Source of the DNA: an uncultured bacterium
GTDB taxonomy: Bacteria; UBP6; UBA1177
Assembly: GCA_905233945.1 (NCBI GenBank)
Contig: CAJOFY010000014.1
Location: forward strand, 1 to 39,654
Reading direction: 5' to 3'
DNA: 39,654 bases
The notes below the pieces were generated by a model, which was not told the DNA's origin, made no database searches, and saw only the letters and a list, made by a program, of their open reading frames with translations. This document shows, piece by piece, positions 7,760-16,248 of the stretch. The position numbers and the translations under genes are program-made. The first letter of the stretch is position 1; each line of letters opens with the position of its first letter.

Positions 7760-9747
7760 CACTTTTATTAGAATACCGTTTTTTCTGGCACATCACGACG
7801 CTGTTGTTTTCGCTCCTTTCGCTTTATTTGAAAGACAGCGTTCCGTTTCTTGTAATTCTTTGGAGTATCTTTGTTCTCTTTGTTATCTATGTGCAGTTTG
7901 TTGAAAAAAAGAAAATTCCGTTTTATCTCTGCATTCTTCCTGTTTTTGTCGTTTCAGGCGGGACCTGTTCGAGTCCTGTTCTGCCGCTTGTCTTTCTTGC
8001 GCTTCCGTTGATTCTTCAGAAAAGCGACGATATTTCCTACGTTGTATTTGCCGTAATTTCCTTCATTCTGATAGTATGCAGCGGAAAAATCGACGATTAT
8101 TCCGTCTTTGCGGTTTATGTTATCTTTGTTCTGGCGGTCATCGGTGTATGGCTTTTTATGAGGAGATCATCACTGTTTGTTTTTTCTCCTCAGCCGGCGT
8201 CATCTGTAAAGGTGAAGTCAAAAGTGAGCCGTCCTCTTGTGGAAGATCCGTTCAGACCGCTGAAAAAATATATTGCCAGAACGAAAAATTTCGACGGCAA
8301 GCCGGTTTCGCTCCGCCTTGTAGAGCTTTTGGCCGGTGACAAAGCTAAAATATACGGTTCGGATACGGAATTTGCCAGAGTGGGTCTGCTTTTCAGTGTC
8401 GTCAAGGAGAAGACCGCCCTTGCGACGAAAACTCCTCTCGACGAGCGGGAGAACATTCCGATGATGCCTGAATACGATTTCAGGATATACTACCCGCTTT
8501 CCCTGGTCGATTCCGACAATTTCGAGCCCGAATATGTTCTTGTTGTCGATATTACGCTGAAGGAGAGGGCTGACAAGGATGAACTTATCGAGAAATTTTC
8601 CGAAATAAAGGAAGATGTCATCGAGCAGCTCAGACAGTCCGAGACTTTCAGCCATATTTCGGTCGAGAAGCAGAGAAATGCAACTCTTTACCGCGAAACT
8701 TCAAACATTGTTGATTCGTTTGAACACGACGGGCTTCTCAAGGCTGCCGCACTCGCTATTTTCAATCTGGCGCCTGAGGCAAGCGGAGTTTTTGTCGCAG
8801 AAAAACGCGAGGACGGTATTTTTTCAGGATATTCTTTTTCTGTAAAACCGGACTCAAAAAGGAAATGGCCGCTTGAAATGTCCGATATATGCGATGCTGT
8901 CAATGCGGACATAAATGACGCCCAGTCTGTTCACTCGATGATGGCGTGCGGAAAAATGGACGATTATTATGAAGCTGCCGATGTGAACAAGCGGAAAAAC
9001 GAGCCTTTGTTTCCTGCAGATTTTGACGAGCTCAACAAAAAGAGCTGCATTATGATCCGCTGTATGACATTTAAAGGCGAGGTGAAGGGGACAATATCGG
9101 TCCTTACCGACACCCAGAAGGATTTCGACGAGCTTAAAAAACATTCAGAATCGGTCAGAATGATTTCTAAAGTCGTAACTTCCGCGCTCAACAATATAGA
9201 AATGTTCCAGAAAATGGAGGAACTTTCCAATATCGACGGTCTTACCGGGCTTTACAACAGACGCTGCTTCAACAATATGATTGAGCGGAAAATAAGCGAG
9301 GTGAGCAGGGCGAAAACCCAGCTTTCGATGATCATGTTCGATATAGACCATTTCAAGAATGTCAACGATACTTACGGTCACAAGGCCGGCGACGATGTAA
9401 TTCGTTTTATCTCCGCAAAGATAAAAAAATCCATAAGAGAAGTCGATTTCGCAGCGCGTTACGGCGGAGAGGAGTTTGTAATCCTGCTCAACAACACCGT
9501 GATCGAAGACGCGGCAAAAATAGCTGAAAAGATAAGAAACATTGTTCGCGACACCACTGTCAACGCAGACGGAACGCCGCTCCGCGTGACTATTTCGTCC
9601 GGTGTGTCTTCCTATCCACAGCCTTCCATGAGTGCCGGAGATCTTGTAAAAAATGCAGATTCAGCGCTTTACTACTCGAAAGAACACGGGCGCGACCAGG
9701 TTACAGTTTACAGCGAAGATATGACAGGACCGGACAAAGAAGAGTGA
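7756..9747 (+). CDS. Membrane-bound diguanylate cyclase (GGDEF)
   Basis: This is a predicted c-di-GMP synthase of 663 residues. Residues 1-140 hold five or six hydrophobic segments. A linker and a GAF-like sensory stretch (about 310-480, by length and pattern only) follow. The GGDEF domain spans about 490-655, with 'GLTGLYNRR', 'FDIDHFKNVND', and the catalytic GGEEF at 570-574. An inhibitory I-site RxxD (R561-D564) stands at the usual distance before the active loop, so it is probably active and product-inhibited. There is no EAL domain. It ends a run of overlapping genes with exbD and ftsB, and converges on rng with an eight-base gap. Confidence 0.92.
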   Translation: MTLLLEYRFFWHITTLLFSLLSLYLKDSVPFLVILWSIFVLFVIYVQFVEKKKIPFYLCILPVFVVSGGTCSSPVLPLVFLALPLILQKSDDISYVVFAVISFILIVCSGKIDDYSVFAVYVIFVLAVIGVWLFMRRSSLFVFSPQPASSVKVKSKVSRPLVEDPFRPLKKYIARTKNFDGKPVSLRLVELLAGDKAKIYGSDTEFARVGLLFSVVKEKTALATKTPLDERENIPMMPEYDFRIYYPLSLVDSDNFEPEYVLVVDITLKERADKDELIEKFSEIKEDVIEQLRQSETFSHISVEKQRNATLYRETSNIVDSFEHDGLLKAAALAIFNLAPEASGVFVAEKREDGIFSGYSFSVKPDSKRKWPLEMSDICDAVNADINDAQSVHSMMACGKMDDYYEAADVNKRKNEPLFPADFDELNKKSCIMIRCMTFKGEVKGTISVLTDTQKDFDELKKHSESVRMISKVVTSALNNIEMFQKMEELSNIDGLTGLYNRRCFNNMIERKISEVSRAKTQLSMIMFDIDHFKNVNDTYGHKAGDDVIRFISAKIKKSIREVDFAARYGGEEFVILLNNTVIEDAAKIAEKIRNIVRDTTVNADGTPLRVTISSGVSSYPQPSMSAGDLVKNADSALYYSKEHGRDQVTVYSEDMTGPDKEE

Positions 9748-9755
9748 TTTCCGCT

Positions 9756-11285
9756 CTATTTTCCGTCCACCGTGAAGGATTCCCTGTGCATTGAATTGTC
9801 AGATTGCGTGTTTACCGATATTTTGAGTTCTTTTTTGAGCTTTTCCAGTTCGTCGGCATAAATCTGTTCGATTGCGAAGACTGTGTCGGGATGAGCTGTA
9901 ACTGTCAGCACTTTGCTGCCGTAAAGTTTCACGTGTTTTTTGATTTCGCGGAAAATCTGGAAAGTTACCGTGTCGCGCGAGCGGATTATGCCGTTCCCGC
10001 TGCAGTACGGGCACGGTTCGGTCAGTGACGAGATGTTGCTTTCAGTCGTTCTTTTGCGTGTGATCTGGATGAGTCCGAGGCGCGTGAAATAGAAAACAGT
10101 GCATTTCGCCGAGTCTTTTTCAAGCTCTTTTTCGAGTTTTGCTATGACTTTTTTCTTGTTTGCCTGATTGTGCATATCGATGAAGTCAACTACGATGATC
10201 CCGGCCAAATTCCTTAGTCTCAGGTGGTATGCGATTTCTTCTGCTGCCTCACAGTTCGTTTTGACGACAGTGCTTTCGAGGTCGCCTTTGCCGACGAATT
10301 TGCCGGTGTTGACGTCGATTACAGTCAGAGCCTCGGTCTGCTCAACAATCAGAAAACCGCCGCTTTTGAGCCATATTTTCTTTTTTATAAGTTTTGCGAC
10401 TTCAGGCTCGATTGAATAGTGTTCGAATATCGGATATGGGAGATCGTAGAATTTCACTTTGTCATCGGGATTTTCGCCGTAGAATGCGAAATAGTCGCGC
10501 ACAGTCTTTTCATCGTTTCTGTTGTCAACGACAATTTCGGAAAGCTCGTCCATGGCGGTATTCTGCACGAAATTGAGCATCGGATCGAGCGCCGGTTCGA
10601 TGAGTGCGGTTCCTTTGCCTTTCTGGAAAGTGTTCTGTATCGAAATCCACTTTTTTATCAGAAAAACGACTTCTTTTTCAATCGTTTTGATATCGGTTTC
10701 TGCCGCGAGAGTCCTTAAAATTATGCCGAATCCCTTTTTCTGGACTTTCTGGCCGAATTCCTTGAGCTCGTCGCGTTTTCCGCGGTCGTCAATCTTCCGG
10801 CTGATACCGATGTGGGTTATTGTCGGAAGGAGTACGCAGTATCTTCCGGCGAGCGATATGTGCGTCGTGAGCTTTGCCCCTTTTTGTCCGATGGGCTCTT
10901 TTACGACCTGGACGAGAATCCGTTTTCCCTCTTTTGCATATTCGGTTATGTCTGCCGGTCTGCGGGTTTCGTTCTTTTGTTCCGGCGCCGTTTCATCGTG
11001 TTCGGCAGGTTCTTCGTCATCGCTCTCGAGATTTTTCTGATACTCCTCGTAAGTTATGTCGAGCCTGAGATCCGTGGCGTGGATAAATCCGGTTCTCGTG
11101 CCTCCGAATTCGACGAACGCCGACTGCATCCCCGGAAGGACACGGCGGATTACGCCGGAATATATGTTGGAGAGACAGCTTCCCTCGTCGGAGTGTATGA
11201 CATGGAGCTCGACAAGTTTCCTGTCTTCAAGGATGGCTATTCTTTTTTCGCCGTAAGTGTTGTTTACGATTATCTGTCTGTTCAT
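9756..11285 (-). CDS. rng: Ribonuclease E/G family endoribonuclease, RNase G type
   Basis: A single-strand-specific endoribonuclease for rRNA and mRNA processing. The N-terminal S1 RNA-binding domain covers about residues 35-135, with an acidic insert around 85-110. The catalytic domain carries the two metal-binding aspartates D324 ('DVNTG') and D367 ('VVDFIDM'), 43 residues apart as in E. coli RNase E. A zinc-link sequence 'CPYCSGNG' lies near residue 430. At 509 residues it matches RNase G and lacks the long degradosome tail of RNase E. The upstream phosphodiesterase gene ends five bases before its start. Confidence 0.93.
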   Translation of the reverse strand: MNRQIIVNNTYGEKRIAILEDRKLVELHVIHSDEGSCLSNIYSGVIRRVLPGMQSAFVEFGGTRTGFIHATDLRLDITYEEYQKNLESDDEEPAEHDETAPEQKNETRRPADITEYAKEGKRILVQVVKEPIGQKGAKLTTHISLAGRYCVLLPTITHIGISRKIDDRGKRDELKEFGQKVQKKGFGIILRTLAAETDIKTIEKEVVFLIKKWISIQNTFQKGKGTALIEPALDPMLNFVQNTAMDELSEIVVDNRNDEKTVRDYFAFYGENPDDKVKFYDLPYPIFEHYSIEPEVAKLIKKKIWLKSGGFLIVEQTEALTVIDVNTGKFVGKGDLESTVVKTNCEAAEEIAYHLRLRNLAGIIVVDFIDMHNQANKKKVIAKLEKELEKDSAKCTVFYFTRLGLIQITRKRTTESNISSLTEPCPYCSGNGIIRSRDTVTFQIFREIKKHVKLYGSKVLTVTAHPDTVFAIEQIYADELEKLKKELKISVNTQSDNSMHRESFTVDGK

Positions 11286-11290
11286 GTTTT

Positions 11291-12061
11291 TTAAGATGCT
11301 GTTATAGGACTTTTCTGTTTCATGGGAATGATTTTCATCGGGCTTTTCATGCTTTTTATGTCTGCGATGATCTCGTCTTCCAGATTAGGTTTCAGATGGA
11401 ATGTGCGGATGGTGCAGCTGCGTTTTATTTTGTTGAGTTCGCCGTCCAGTTGAGACGGGGTCAGGTGTTTTGACACTGTCGCCAGTTTTTCGAGCCTGTT
11501 GGGGAAAGAAGTCTCCCAGCATATTGTTTTTACTGCATGGTCGTCGTTTACGTGGTCGACAAAATTATCACATATGCCAGTGTCGCCGGAGTATGCGATT
11601 GCTTCCCCGTTTTTCCGCAGAATGAAGCCGAGGGACTCAACGACATGGTTCACTTCGACAGGAAGGTATTCGATGCCGTCGATGGAAAAAGTCTCGTCGA
11701 ATTTTATCGGCTTGAACTTTATCGTCGGATTCTTTTTGGTAGGAAGTTTTGTAAAATCAGGCCAGACAAGATCGTTGAAAATATTGTCCATTATCTGCGA
11801 CATTATATTTTCCGTTGTATAGACTGTGAACGAATGATTTCCGAGCGAAAGCATGAAATCGGCGAAAATAGGGAGATTCTTGATATGGTCGAAGTGGCAG
11901 TGGGTGATAATGATGTTTTTTATCGCAAGAAGCTGTGTTTTGTCGAGAGATGACATTATTGAACCGGTGTCAATGACAGTTGAGGGAGTAACAAGCATCG
12001 ATATGCATTTTTTATTTTCAAGATCGCTGCCGTAGCAGCCGAGCGGAACTATGGAAAGCAT
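11291..12061 (-). CDS. Metallo-beta-lactamase-fold phosphodiesterase, class II cAMP-PDE-like
   Basis: A hydrolase of the metallo-beta-lactamase fold with the metal-binding 'HCHFDH' at residues 54-59, a later 'YSGDTG' aspartate segment, and a C-terminal 'FHLKP' histidine region. The 'ITHCHFDHIKNLP' context and length (256 residues) resemble class II cyclic-nucleotide phosphodiesterases (PDE1/CpdP) more than RNase Z or glyoxalase II, but the true substrate is not readable from the sequence. It has an AGGATG ribosome site and leads directly into rng. The upstream nfu gene is 59 bases away, so the three may form one transcript. Confidence 0.75.
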   Translation of the reverse strand: MLSIVPLGCYGSDLENKKCISMLVTPSTVIDTGSIMSSLDKTQLLAIKNIIITHCHFDHIKNLPIFADFMLSLGNHSFTVYTTENIMSQIMDNIFNDLVWPDFTKLPTKKNPTIKFKPIKFDETFSIDGIEYLPVEVNHVVESLGFILRKNGEAIAYSGDTGICDNFVDHVNDDHAVKTICWETSFPNRLEKLATVSKHLTPSQLDGELNKIKRSCTIRTFHLKPNLEDEIIADIKSMKSPMKIIPMKQKSPITAS

Positions 12062-12120
12062 TTCATCCTCCGAACAGAGAAGCTTTTTAAACTTGTCGCA
12101 GTGGGCGTTGTTGAAGATTA

Positions 12121-12357
12121 TTAGACGTTTACTACTTCTTTTACTTCCGGAACGAGGCTTTTGAGGTGCTGTTCAATAAACATTTTGAGAGTCATCTGAC
12201 TCATGGGGCAGCCTGCACAGTGACCCTGAAGAGCGACTTTTACTATGCCGTCATCGGTGATTTCAATAAGTTCGATATCGCCGCCGTCTCTCTGGAGCGC
12301 GGGACGTACTTCTTCAAGAACCTCTTTTACTCTTTCTTTCCAATCGTTTGCAGCCAT
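12121..12357 (-). CDS. nfu: NifU-type C-terminal domain Fe-S scaffold protein
   Basis: A stand-alone Nfu domain of 78 residues that holds and transfers Fe-S clusters. The cluster-binding CxxC is C47-C50 in 'GHCAGCPMSQMTL', preceded by 'VRPALQRDGGDIEL', the usual family N-terminus. An in-frame extension upstream exists, but the ATG at 12357 is preceded by AAGGAG at a good distance, and the extension has no family similarity. It is divergent from smpB with a promoter region between them. Anaerobic enzymes such as the glycyl-radical activase would need such clusters, though no specific client is shown. Confidence 0.9.
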   Translation of the reverse strand: MAANDWKERVKEVLEEVRPALQRDGGDIELIEITDDGIVKVALQGHCAGCPMSQMTLKMFIEQHLKSLVPEVKEVVNV

Positions 12358-12397
12358 TTTTTTCTCCTTAAAACCAGTAAAAAAACAAAAACGGGCA

Positions 12398-12425
12398 ATT
12401 ATAGAGGTAAAAAAGCTCAAGTCAA
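12398..12425 (-). promoter_or_regulatory. Promoter of nfu
   Basis: Read on the minus strand: TTGACT (12425-12420), a 16-base spacer, then a perfect TATAAT (12403-12398). Transcription would start near 12391, leaving a leader of about 34 bases before the nfu ATG. Its -35 overlaps the left arm of the inverted repeat at 12423-12439. Confidence 0.65.
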
Positions 12426-12439
12426 GAGAGAGACTCTTG
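12423..12439. promoter_or_regulatory. Inverted repeat between divergent nfu and smpB promoters, candidate operator
   Basis: CAAGAG (12423-12428), five bases, then CTCTTG (12434-12439). The left arm overlaps the nfu -35 box and the right arm overlaps the smpB -35 box. A dimeric repressor bound here could cover both promoters. No known regulator consensus matches well; it does not look like a classic Fur or IscR site. It could also be chance. Confidence 0.4.
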
Positions 12440-12464
12440 CCTTTTTCAGGTTTTTCCCTAAAAT
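12437..12464 (+). promoter_or_regulatory. Promoter of the smpB operon
   Basis: TTGCCT (12437-12442), a 16-base spacer, then TAAAAT (12459-12464). The start point would be near 12471, about 21 bases before the smpB ATG. It has the same layout as the candidate promoter of the DUF1566 lipoprotein gene. Confidence 0.55.
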
Positions 12465-12491
12465 AATGCGTTTTTGATTTTTGGTGTTGAA

Positions 12492-12947
12492 ATGGACAGA
12501 ATAAAATCGGTCGCAAAAAATAAAAAGGCGTTCAGGGCCTATGAAATCCTTGATAAACTTGAAGCGGGAATCGTTCTTCAGGGAACGGAGATTAAATCGA
12601 TCCGCGACGGCAATATCTCCTTCCGTGACAGTTTCATCGACATCATAAACGGCGAAATGTGGCTCGTCGGTTTCTACATCGCGCCGTACACTGCCGGAAA
12701 CATCTGGAACCACGAGGCCGACAGGCGCCGGAAACTGCTTCTAAACAAAAGGGAAATCAGAAAATGGGACGCCAAAGTGCGCGAGAAAGGCTTTACTGTC
12801 GTGCCGATAGAGATTTACTTCAAAAACGGCAGGGCGAAGATGGAAATCGGCCTTGCGCGGGGAAAGACTTCGTTCGACAGAAAGGACGATCTCAAAGAGA
12901 AAGACATTAAGAAAGACAGCGAAAGATTTACCGAGAAATACAGATGA
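12492..12947 (+). CDS. smpB: SsrA-binding protein SmpB
   Basis: It binds tmRNA and brings it to stalled ribosomes for trans-translation. The start at 12492 gives the family-like N-terminus 'MDRIKSVAKNKKAFRAYEI'; an ATG 18 bases earlier only adds six non-conserved residues. Core motifs are 'GIVLQGTEIKSIRDGNISFRDSF', 'YIAPYTAGN', 'RRRKLLLNKREI' and 'GLARGKTSFDRKDDLKEKD', with the basic C-terminal tail that reads the empty mRNA channel. It overlaps yraN by four bases. The tmRNA gene itself is not in the window. Confidence 0.95.
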   Translation: MDRIKSVAKNKKAFRAYEILDKLEAGIVLQGTEIKSIRDGNISFRDSFIDIINGEMWLVGFYIAPYTAGNIWNHEADRRRKLLLNKREIRKWDAKVREKGFTVVPIEIYFKNGRAKMEIGLARGKTSFDRKDDLKEKDIKKDSERFTEKYR

Positions 12948-13324
12948 ACACTCGTGAAACAGGCTCCGAGGCCGAATCGTTCGCAGCTGCATGGCTGGTT
13001 GAACAAGGCTGGGAAATCCTTGACAGAAACTTCTGCATGAAAGGCGGAGAACTCGATATCATCGCTAAAAAAGGCGATATTCTCGCTTTCGTTGAGGTGA
13101 GAAGCTGGGACCGAGCATTTTGGGACGGCGGCACTCCGCTTGAGACGATACACCCTGCAAAGATAAAACACATAATAAAAACAGCATTTTACTATATGCA
13201 GAGCAAAAAAATCCACATTCAGGATTTCAACATCCGTTTCGATGCGGCGGGGCTTATTAAAAAGAGCGACGGCGGTTTCGATATCGACTACATCGAAGGC
13301 GCTTTCGATGCGACGGGGTATTAG
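12944..13324 (+). CDS. yraN: YraN/UPF0102-family nuclease-fold protein
   Basis: A 126-residue protein with the restriction-endonuclease-like UPF0102 fold. The sequence shows 'GSEAESFAAAWLVEQGWEILDRNF', then 'GGELDIIAKKGDILAFVEVRSW', where the E-D-ExR pattern replaces the classic E-D-ExK, and an 'H..KIKHIIKTAFYYM' helix. The cellular role of this family is poorly defined. It sits between smpB and rsmI; its stop is one base before the rsmI start. Confidence 0.88.
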   Translation: MNTRETGSEAESFAAAWLVEQGWEILDRNFCMKGGELDIIAKKGDILAFVEVRSWDRAFWDGGTPLETIHPAKIKHIIKTAFYYMQSKKIHIQDFNIRFDAAGLIKKSDGGFDIDYIEGAFDATGY

Positions 13325-13325
13325 C

Positions 13326-14120
13326 ATGGCTGGAACTCTTTTTGTAACGGCGACTCCGATCGGAAACATGGGCGACATTTCGTCGCGGGCCGTTTCGGTG
13401 CTTGAAAGCTGCGATCTGGTCCTTGCCGAGGACAGCCGCGTTTCGGGAAACCTTCTGAGCAGGCTCGGAATAAAAAAACCGGTTTTTTCATACCACAAAT
13501 TCACCGAAAAAAAGTATCTGGAACAGCATATAGAAGAGCTCAAAAGCGGAAAAAACATCGTTTTAGTCAGCGACGCCGGAACTCCTGCGGTGAGCGACCC
13601 GGGAAAATTCCTTGTCCGGGCGGCTCTTGACGGGAACATTCCCGTTGTGCCGGTTCCGGGCGCGAGTGCCGCGATTTCTGCTTTTTCGTGCTGCGGTTCT
13701 CTGGAAAACTCATTTGTTTTCGCCGGATTTCTCCCGTCAAAAGGGGCGGAAAGGCTTGCGGAATGTGAAAAATTCCTCTCTTTCGGGCTTCCTGTCGTTT
13801 TTTACGAAGCTCCGACAAGAATAAAGGAACTACTTGAAATGATTAAAGAAAAGTGCTCGAGAATCGTCGTCGGGCGCGAGCTTACGAAGCAGTTCGAGGA
13901 GATTTTTGTCTACACCGGCGGCGAAATTAAGGAGAAAGGAGAATTTACAGTTGTCGCCGAGCCTTTGAAAAAAGAGGAAAAAACGGCGGAAATCGATAAA
14001 GATTTTATTGATTTGGTTGCAAAATCGGGAATTTCGGCTAAAACTGCCTGTGAAATTGTTTCCAGGGTTTACCCGGAATTGAAAAAAAACGATTTGAAAA
14101 AGTTTTTTATGAATAAGTAA
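13326..14120 (+). CDS. rsmI: 16S rRNA 2'-O-ribose C1402 methyltransferase
   Basis: A tetrapyrrole-methylase-fold enzyme that uses SAM to methylate the ribose of C1402 in 16S rRNA. The start at 13326 gives 'MAGTLFVTATPIGNMGDIS', the standard family opening; a longer in-frame ATG at 13242 would lie inside yraN. Further motifs are 'LAEDSRVSGNLLSRLGI', 'LVSDAGTPAVSDPG', 'PVPGASA', 'FAGFLPSK', and 'FYEAPTRI'. The length of 264 residues is slightly short for the family, in the C-terminal region. Confidence 0.95.
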   Translation: MAGTLFVTATPIGNMGDISSRAVSVLESCDLVLAEDSRVSGNLLSRLGIKKPVFSYHKFTEKKYLEQHIEELKSGKNIVLVSDAGTPAVSDPGKFLVRAALDGNIPVVPVPGASAAISAFSCCGSLENSFVFAGFLPSKGAERLAECEKFLSFGLPVVFYEAPTRIKELLEMIKEKCSRIVVGRELTKQFEEIFVYTGGEIKEKGEFTVVAEPLKKEEKTAEIDKDFIDLVAKSGISAKTACEIVSRVYPELKKNDLKKFFMNK

Positions 14121-14145
14121 CTTTTTGATATTATTGGAGATTGTT

Positions 14146-15189
14146 TTGGAAGTCGTTCGCAGATTCAGAAATCATTACCTTCTTTACTGCTATTTGCTTT
14201 TTCTCTGCATTATCGGTTCGTGCAACCTGAAAAATTCACATCAGGATCCGGAAGAAAGGGAAGGCGTCGAGGATATCGACGAGGATTTTGATGAAAACAA
14301 TGATGGAAATAATGATGAATTTGCCGATTTTGATGCGGCAGATAACGGAAACGATGCTGTTATTGACGAAAAAAACGATGTCGAATACGAAGATGAAGAA
14401 TCTTTGAGCGATAACGACATTTGTGACGGTGATTATTCGGCAACGGAAGATTTCGATCAGGATTTTCCCGATATGACGGGAACTTGGGCTAATCTCACGA
14501 TTTTCAAAGGCTCGGCAAAGGTTCCTCTTTTGGGTTCCACTCTTCCTGCCTGGGCGATAATGGTTTCAAAAGTTGACATATATTCGCAGGAAGAAGGTAC
14601 TTTGAAAGCGCACACGGAAATGTGCCGCCTGAAAGCAGGAACGGCAACCGATCTGGTTTATCCGTATTTGCCGGACAGTTATGCTGAAAGCCTCGGAAAT
14701 GTGGATAAAACATTTTATCTTTCGTACGGTGAAAACGGTGGAATCAGATTTCATCAGGACAAGTTGTGGGAAGTGCGCTCATGCACGCTTGAAGATCCTG
14801 AAAACGATCCTCTTCCGACCGACATAAACGACGAAAGGGTTTTTGATGCCGACAATTCAGGAATGAACGGACTTTATATGGGAATGGTCGGAAAAGCGAA
14901 CGGCAGGGCCGAAATCGTGCAGAAAGTAAGTACTATCCTTGACGGAGAGCTTGACGAAAACGGTGAAGTTTACGGTATTACGACATGGTTCGAAGCCCAG
15001 AGCGTTCTTTGGACAGATACTTTCCTGCTTGAAAACGGTGCTCCGACTTCTCCTGTCGGAGCCGATCCTAGCGAAAGTGTTTTTATTTTCAAGAGAATAG
15101 ATTCTTCGTGGGACTGCACGGCGGTAAAGGAAAACAGTGCCGCGCTTTTCCCGGAACAGGCTGCACTTTATCCGAATGAATTCAAATAG
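14146..15189 (+). CDS. Acidic-linker lipoprotein, function unknown
   Basis: I chose the TTG at 14146 because a TTGGAGA ribosome site lies about six bases upstream; no ATG fits. The product then has a hydrophobic signal with lipobox 'IGSC' (Cys26). Residues 30-115 are extremely rich in Asp, Glu and Asn and must be unstructured. A folded domain of roughly 220 residues follows, beginning 'DMTGTWANLTIFKGSAKVPLLG'; it contains a few cysteines and resembles no family I can name. It sits 25 bases after rsmI and nine before the epimerase, so it is likely cotranscribed. Confidence 0.8.
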   Translation: MEVVRRFRNHYLLYCYLLFLCIIGSCNLKNSHQDPEEREGVEDIDEDFDENNDGNNDEFADFDAADNGNDAVIDEKNDVEYEDEESLSDNDICDGDYSATEDFDQDFPDMTGTWANLTIFKGSAKVPLLGSTLPAWAIMVSKVDIYSQEEGTLKAHTEMCRLKAGTATDLVYPYLPDSYAESLGNVDKTFYLSYGENGGIRFHQDKLWEVRSCTLEDPENDPLPTDINDERVFDADNSGMNGLYMGMVGKANGRAEIVQKVSTILDGELDENGEVYGITTWFEAQSVLWTDTFLLENGAPTSPVGADPSESVFIFKRIDSSWDCTAVKENSAALFPEQAALYPNEFK

Positions 15190-15198
15190 GAGGAAAAA

Positions 15199-16236
15199 AT
15201 GAGAGTTCTTATCACAGGCGGAGCGGGATTTTTCGCGCTTCATATGACAAAAAAATGTGTTGAAATGGGTTGTGACGTCACTCTTCTCGACATTGCCGAA
15301 TACCATGCCGAGGATTACGACAAATCGGTCAAACTGGTAAACGGTGACGTCCGCGACGAAAAGAAGATGGACGAGCTTATTTCGCAGACCGACTGGGTCA
15401 TCCATGCCGCTGCGGCGCTTCCTCTTGCGACGAGAGAAGAGATTTTCTCGACAAATGTCGACGGCAGCAGAAACGTCCTTTCTCTCTGCTACAAACACAA
15501 AGTCAAAAGAGTCGCTGTCATTTCTTCGACCGCTGTCTACGGTGTTCCGGACCATCATCCGCTTTTTGAAACTGACAAGCTCGAAGGTGTCGGCAACTAC
15601 GGTGAAAGCAAGGTGCAGCTTGAAGGAATCTGCAACGAATACCGCGAAAAAGGGCTCTACATTTCGACAATAAGACCGAAAACCTTCATCGGAACATACC
15701 GCCTCGGCGTTTTCCAGATTCTTTACAACTGGGTCGAGGAAGGACACAAGATCCCGCTCATCGGAAACGGAAAGAACAGATACCAGCTTCTTGAAGTCGA
15801 CGACCTCTGCGACGCGGTTTATCTCGCACTTTCGCACGAAGGTGACGATGCCAACGACATTTTCAACATCGGCGCAGTCAGCACGCTTACCGAAAACGAG
15901 TATGTCGGCGCACTCTGCGAATACGCGAAAAGCGGTTCAAAAGTTATGCACACTCCGGTATGGCTTGTAATTCCGGCACTCACGATTTTTGAAAAACTTC
16001 ACCTTTCGCCGCTTTACAAGTGGGTTTACGGCACGGCGCACACCGACAGTTTCGTCTCTGTCGACAAGGCAAGAAAAGTTCTCGGCTGGGAGCCGAAATA
16101 CGACGAGTCGCAGGCTCTGATCAGAAGCTACCAGTGGTATATCGACAACAAGGATTCGATTGCGAAAGGAACGGGAACGACCCACAGGATCGCATGGGCG
16201 CAGGGTATCCTCGCACTTTTCAAAAAATTCCTTTAA
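15199..16236 (+). CDS. NAD-dependent epimerase/dehydratase (extended SDR)
   Basis: A Rossmann-fold sugar- or sterol-type oxidoreductase of 345 residues. The nucleotide-binding loop is 'TGGAGFFALH', where the third glycine of TGxxGxxG is replaced by Ala. Then come 'NGDVRD' near 50, 'HAAAALP' near 70, 'SSTAVYG', and the catalytic Y134-x3-K138 in 'YGESK'. The C-terminal part ('HTPVWLVIPALTIFEKLHLSPLY') is more like 3-beta-HSD-type or lipid-linked SDRs than UDP-galactose epimerases. The substrate is not clear. It has a strong AGGAGG ribosome site and is followed 12 bases later by tsaD. Confidence 0.87.
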   Translation: MRVLITGGAGFFALHMTKKCVEMGCDVTLLDIAEYHAEDYDKSVKLVNGDVRDEKKMDELISQTDWVIHAAAALPLATREEIFSTNVDGSRNVLSLCYKHKVKRVAVISSTAVYGVPDHHPLFETDKLEGVGNYGESKVQLEGICNEYREKGLYISTIRPKTFIGTYRLGVFQILYNWVEEGHKIPLIGNGKNRYQLLEVDDLCDAVYLALSHEGDDANDIFNIGAVSTLTENEYVGALCEYAKSGSKVMHTPVWLVIPALTIFEKLHLSPLYKWVYGTAHTDSFVSVDKARKVLGWEPKYDESQALIRSYQWYIDNKDSIAKGTGTTHRIAWAQGILALFKKFL

Positions 16237-16248
16237 TTCCGGACTGAA

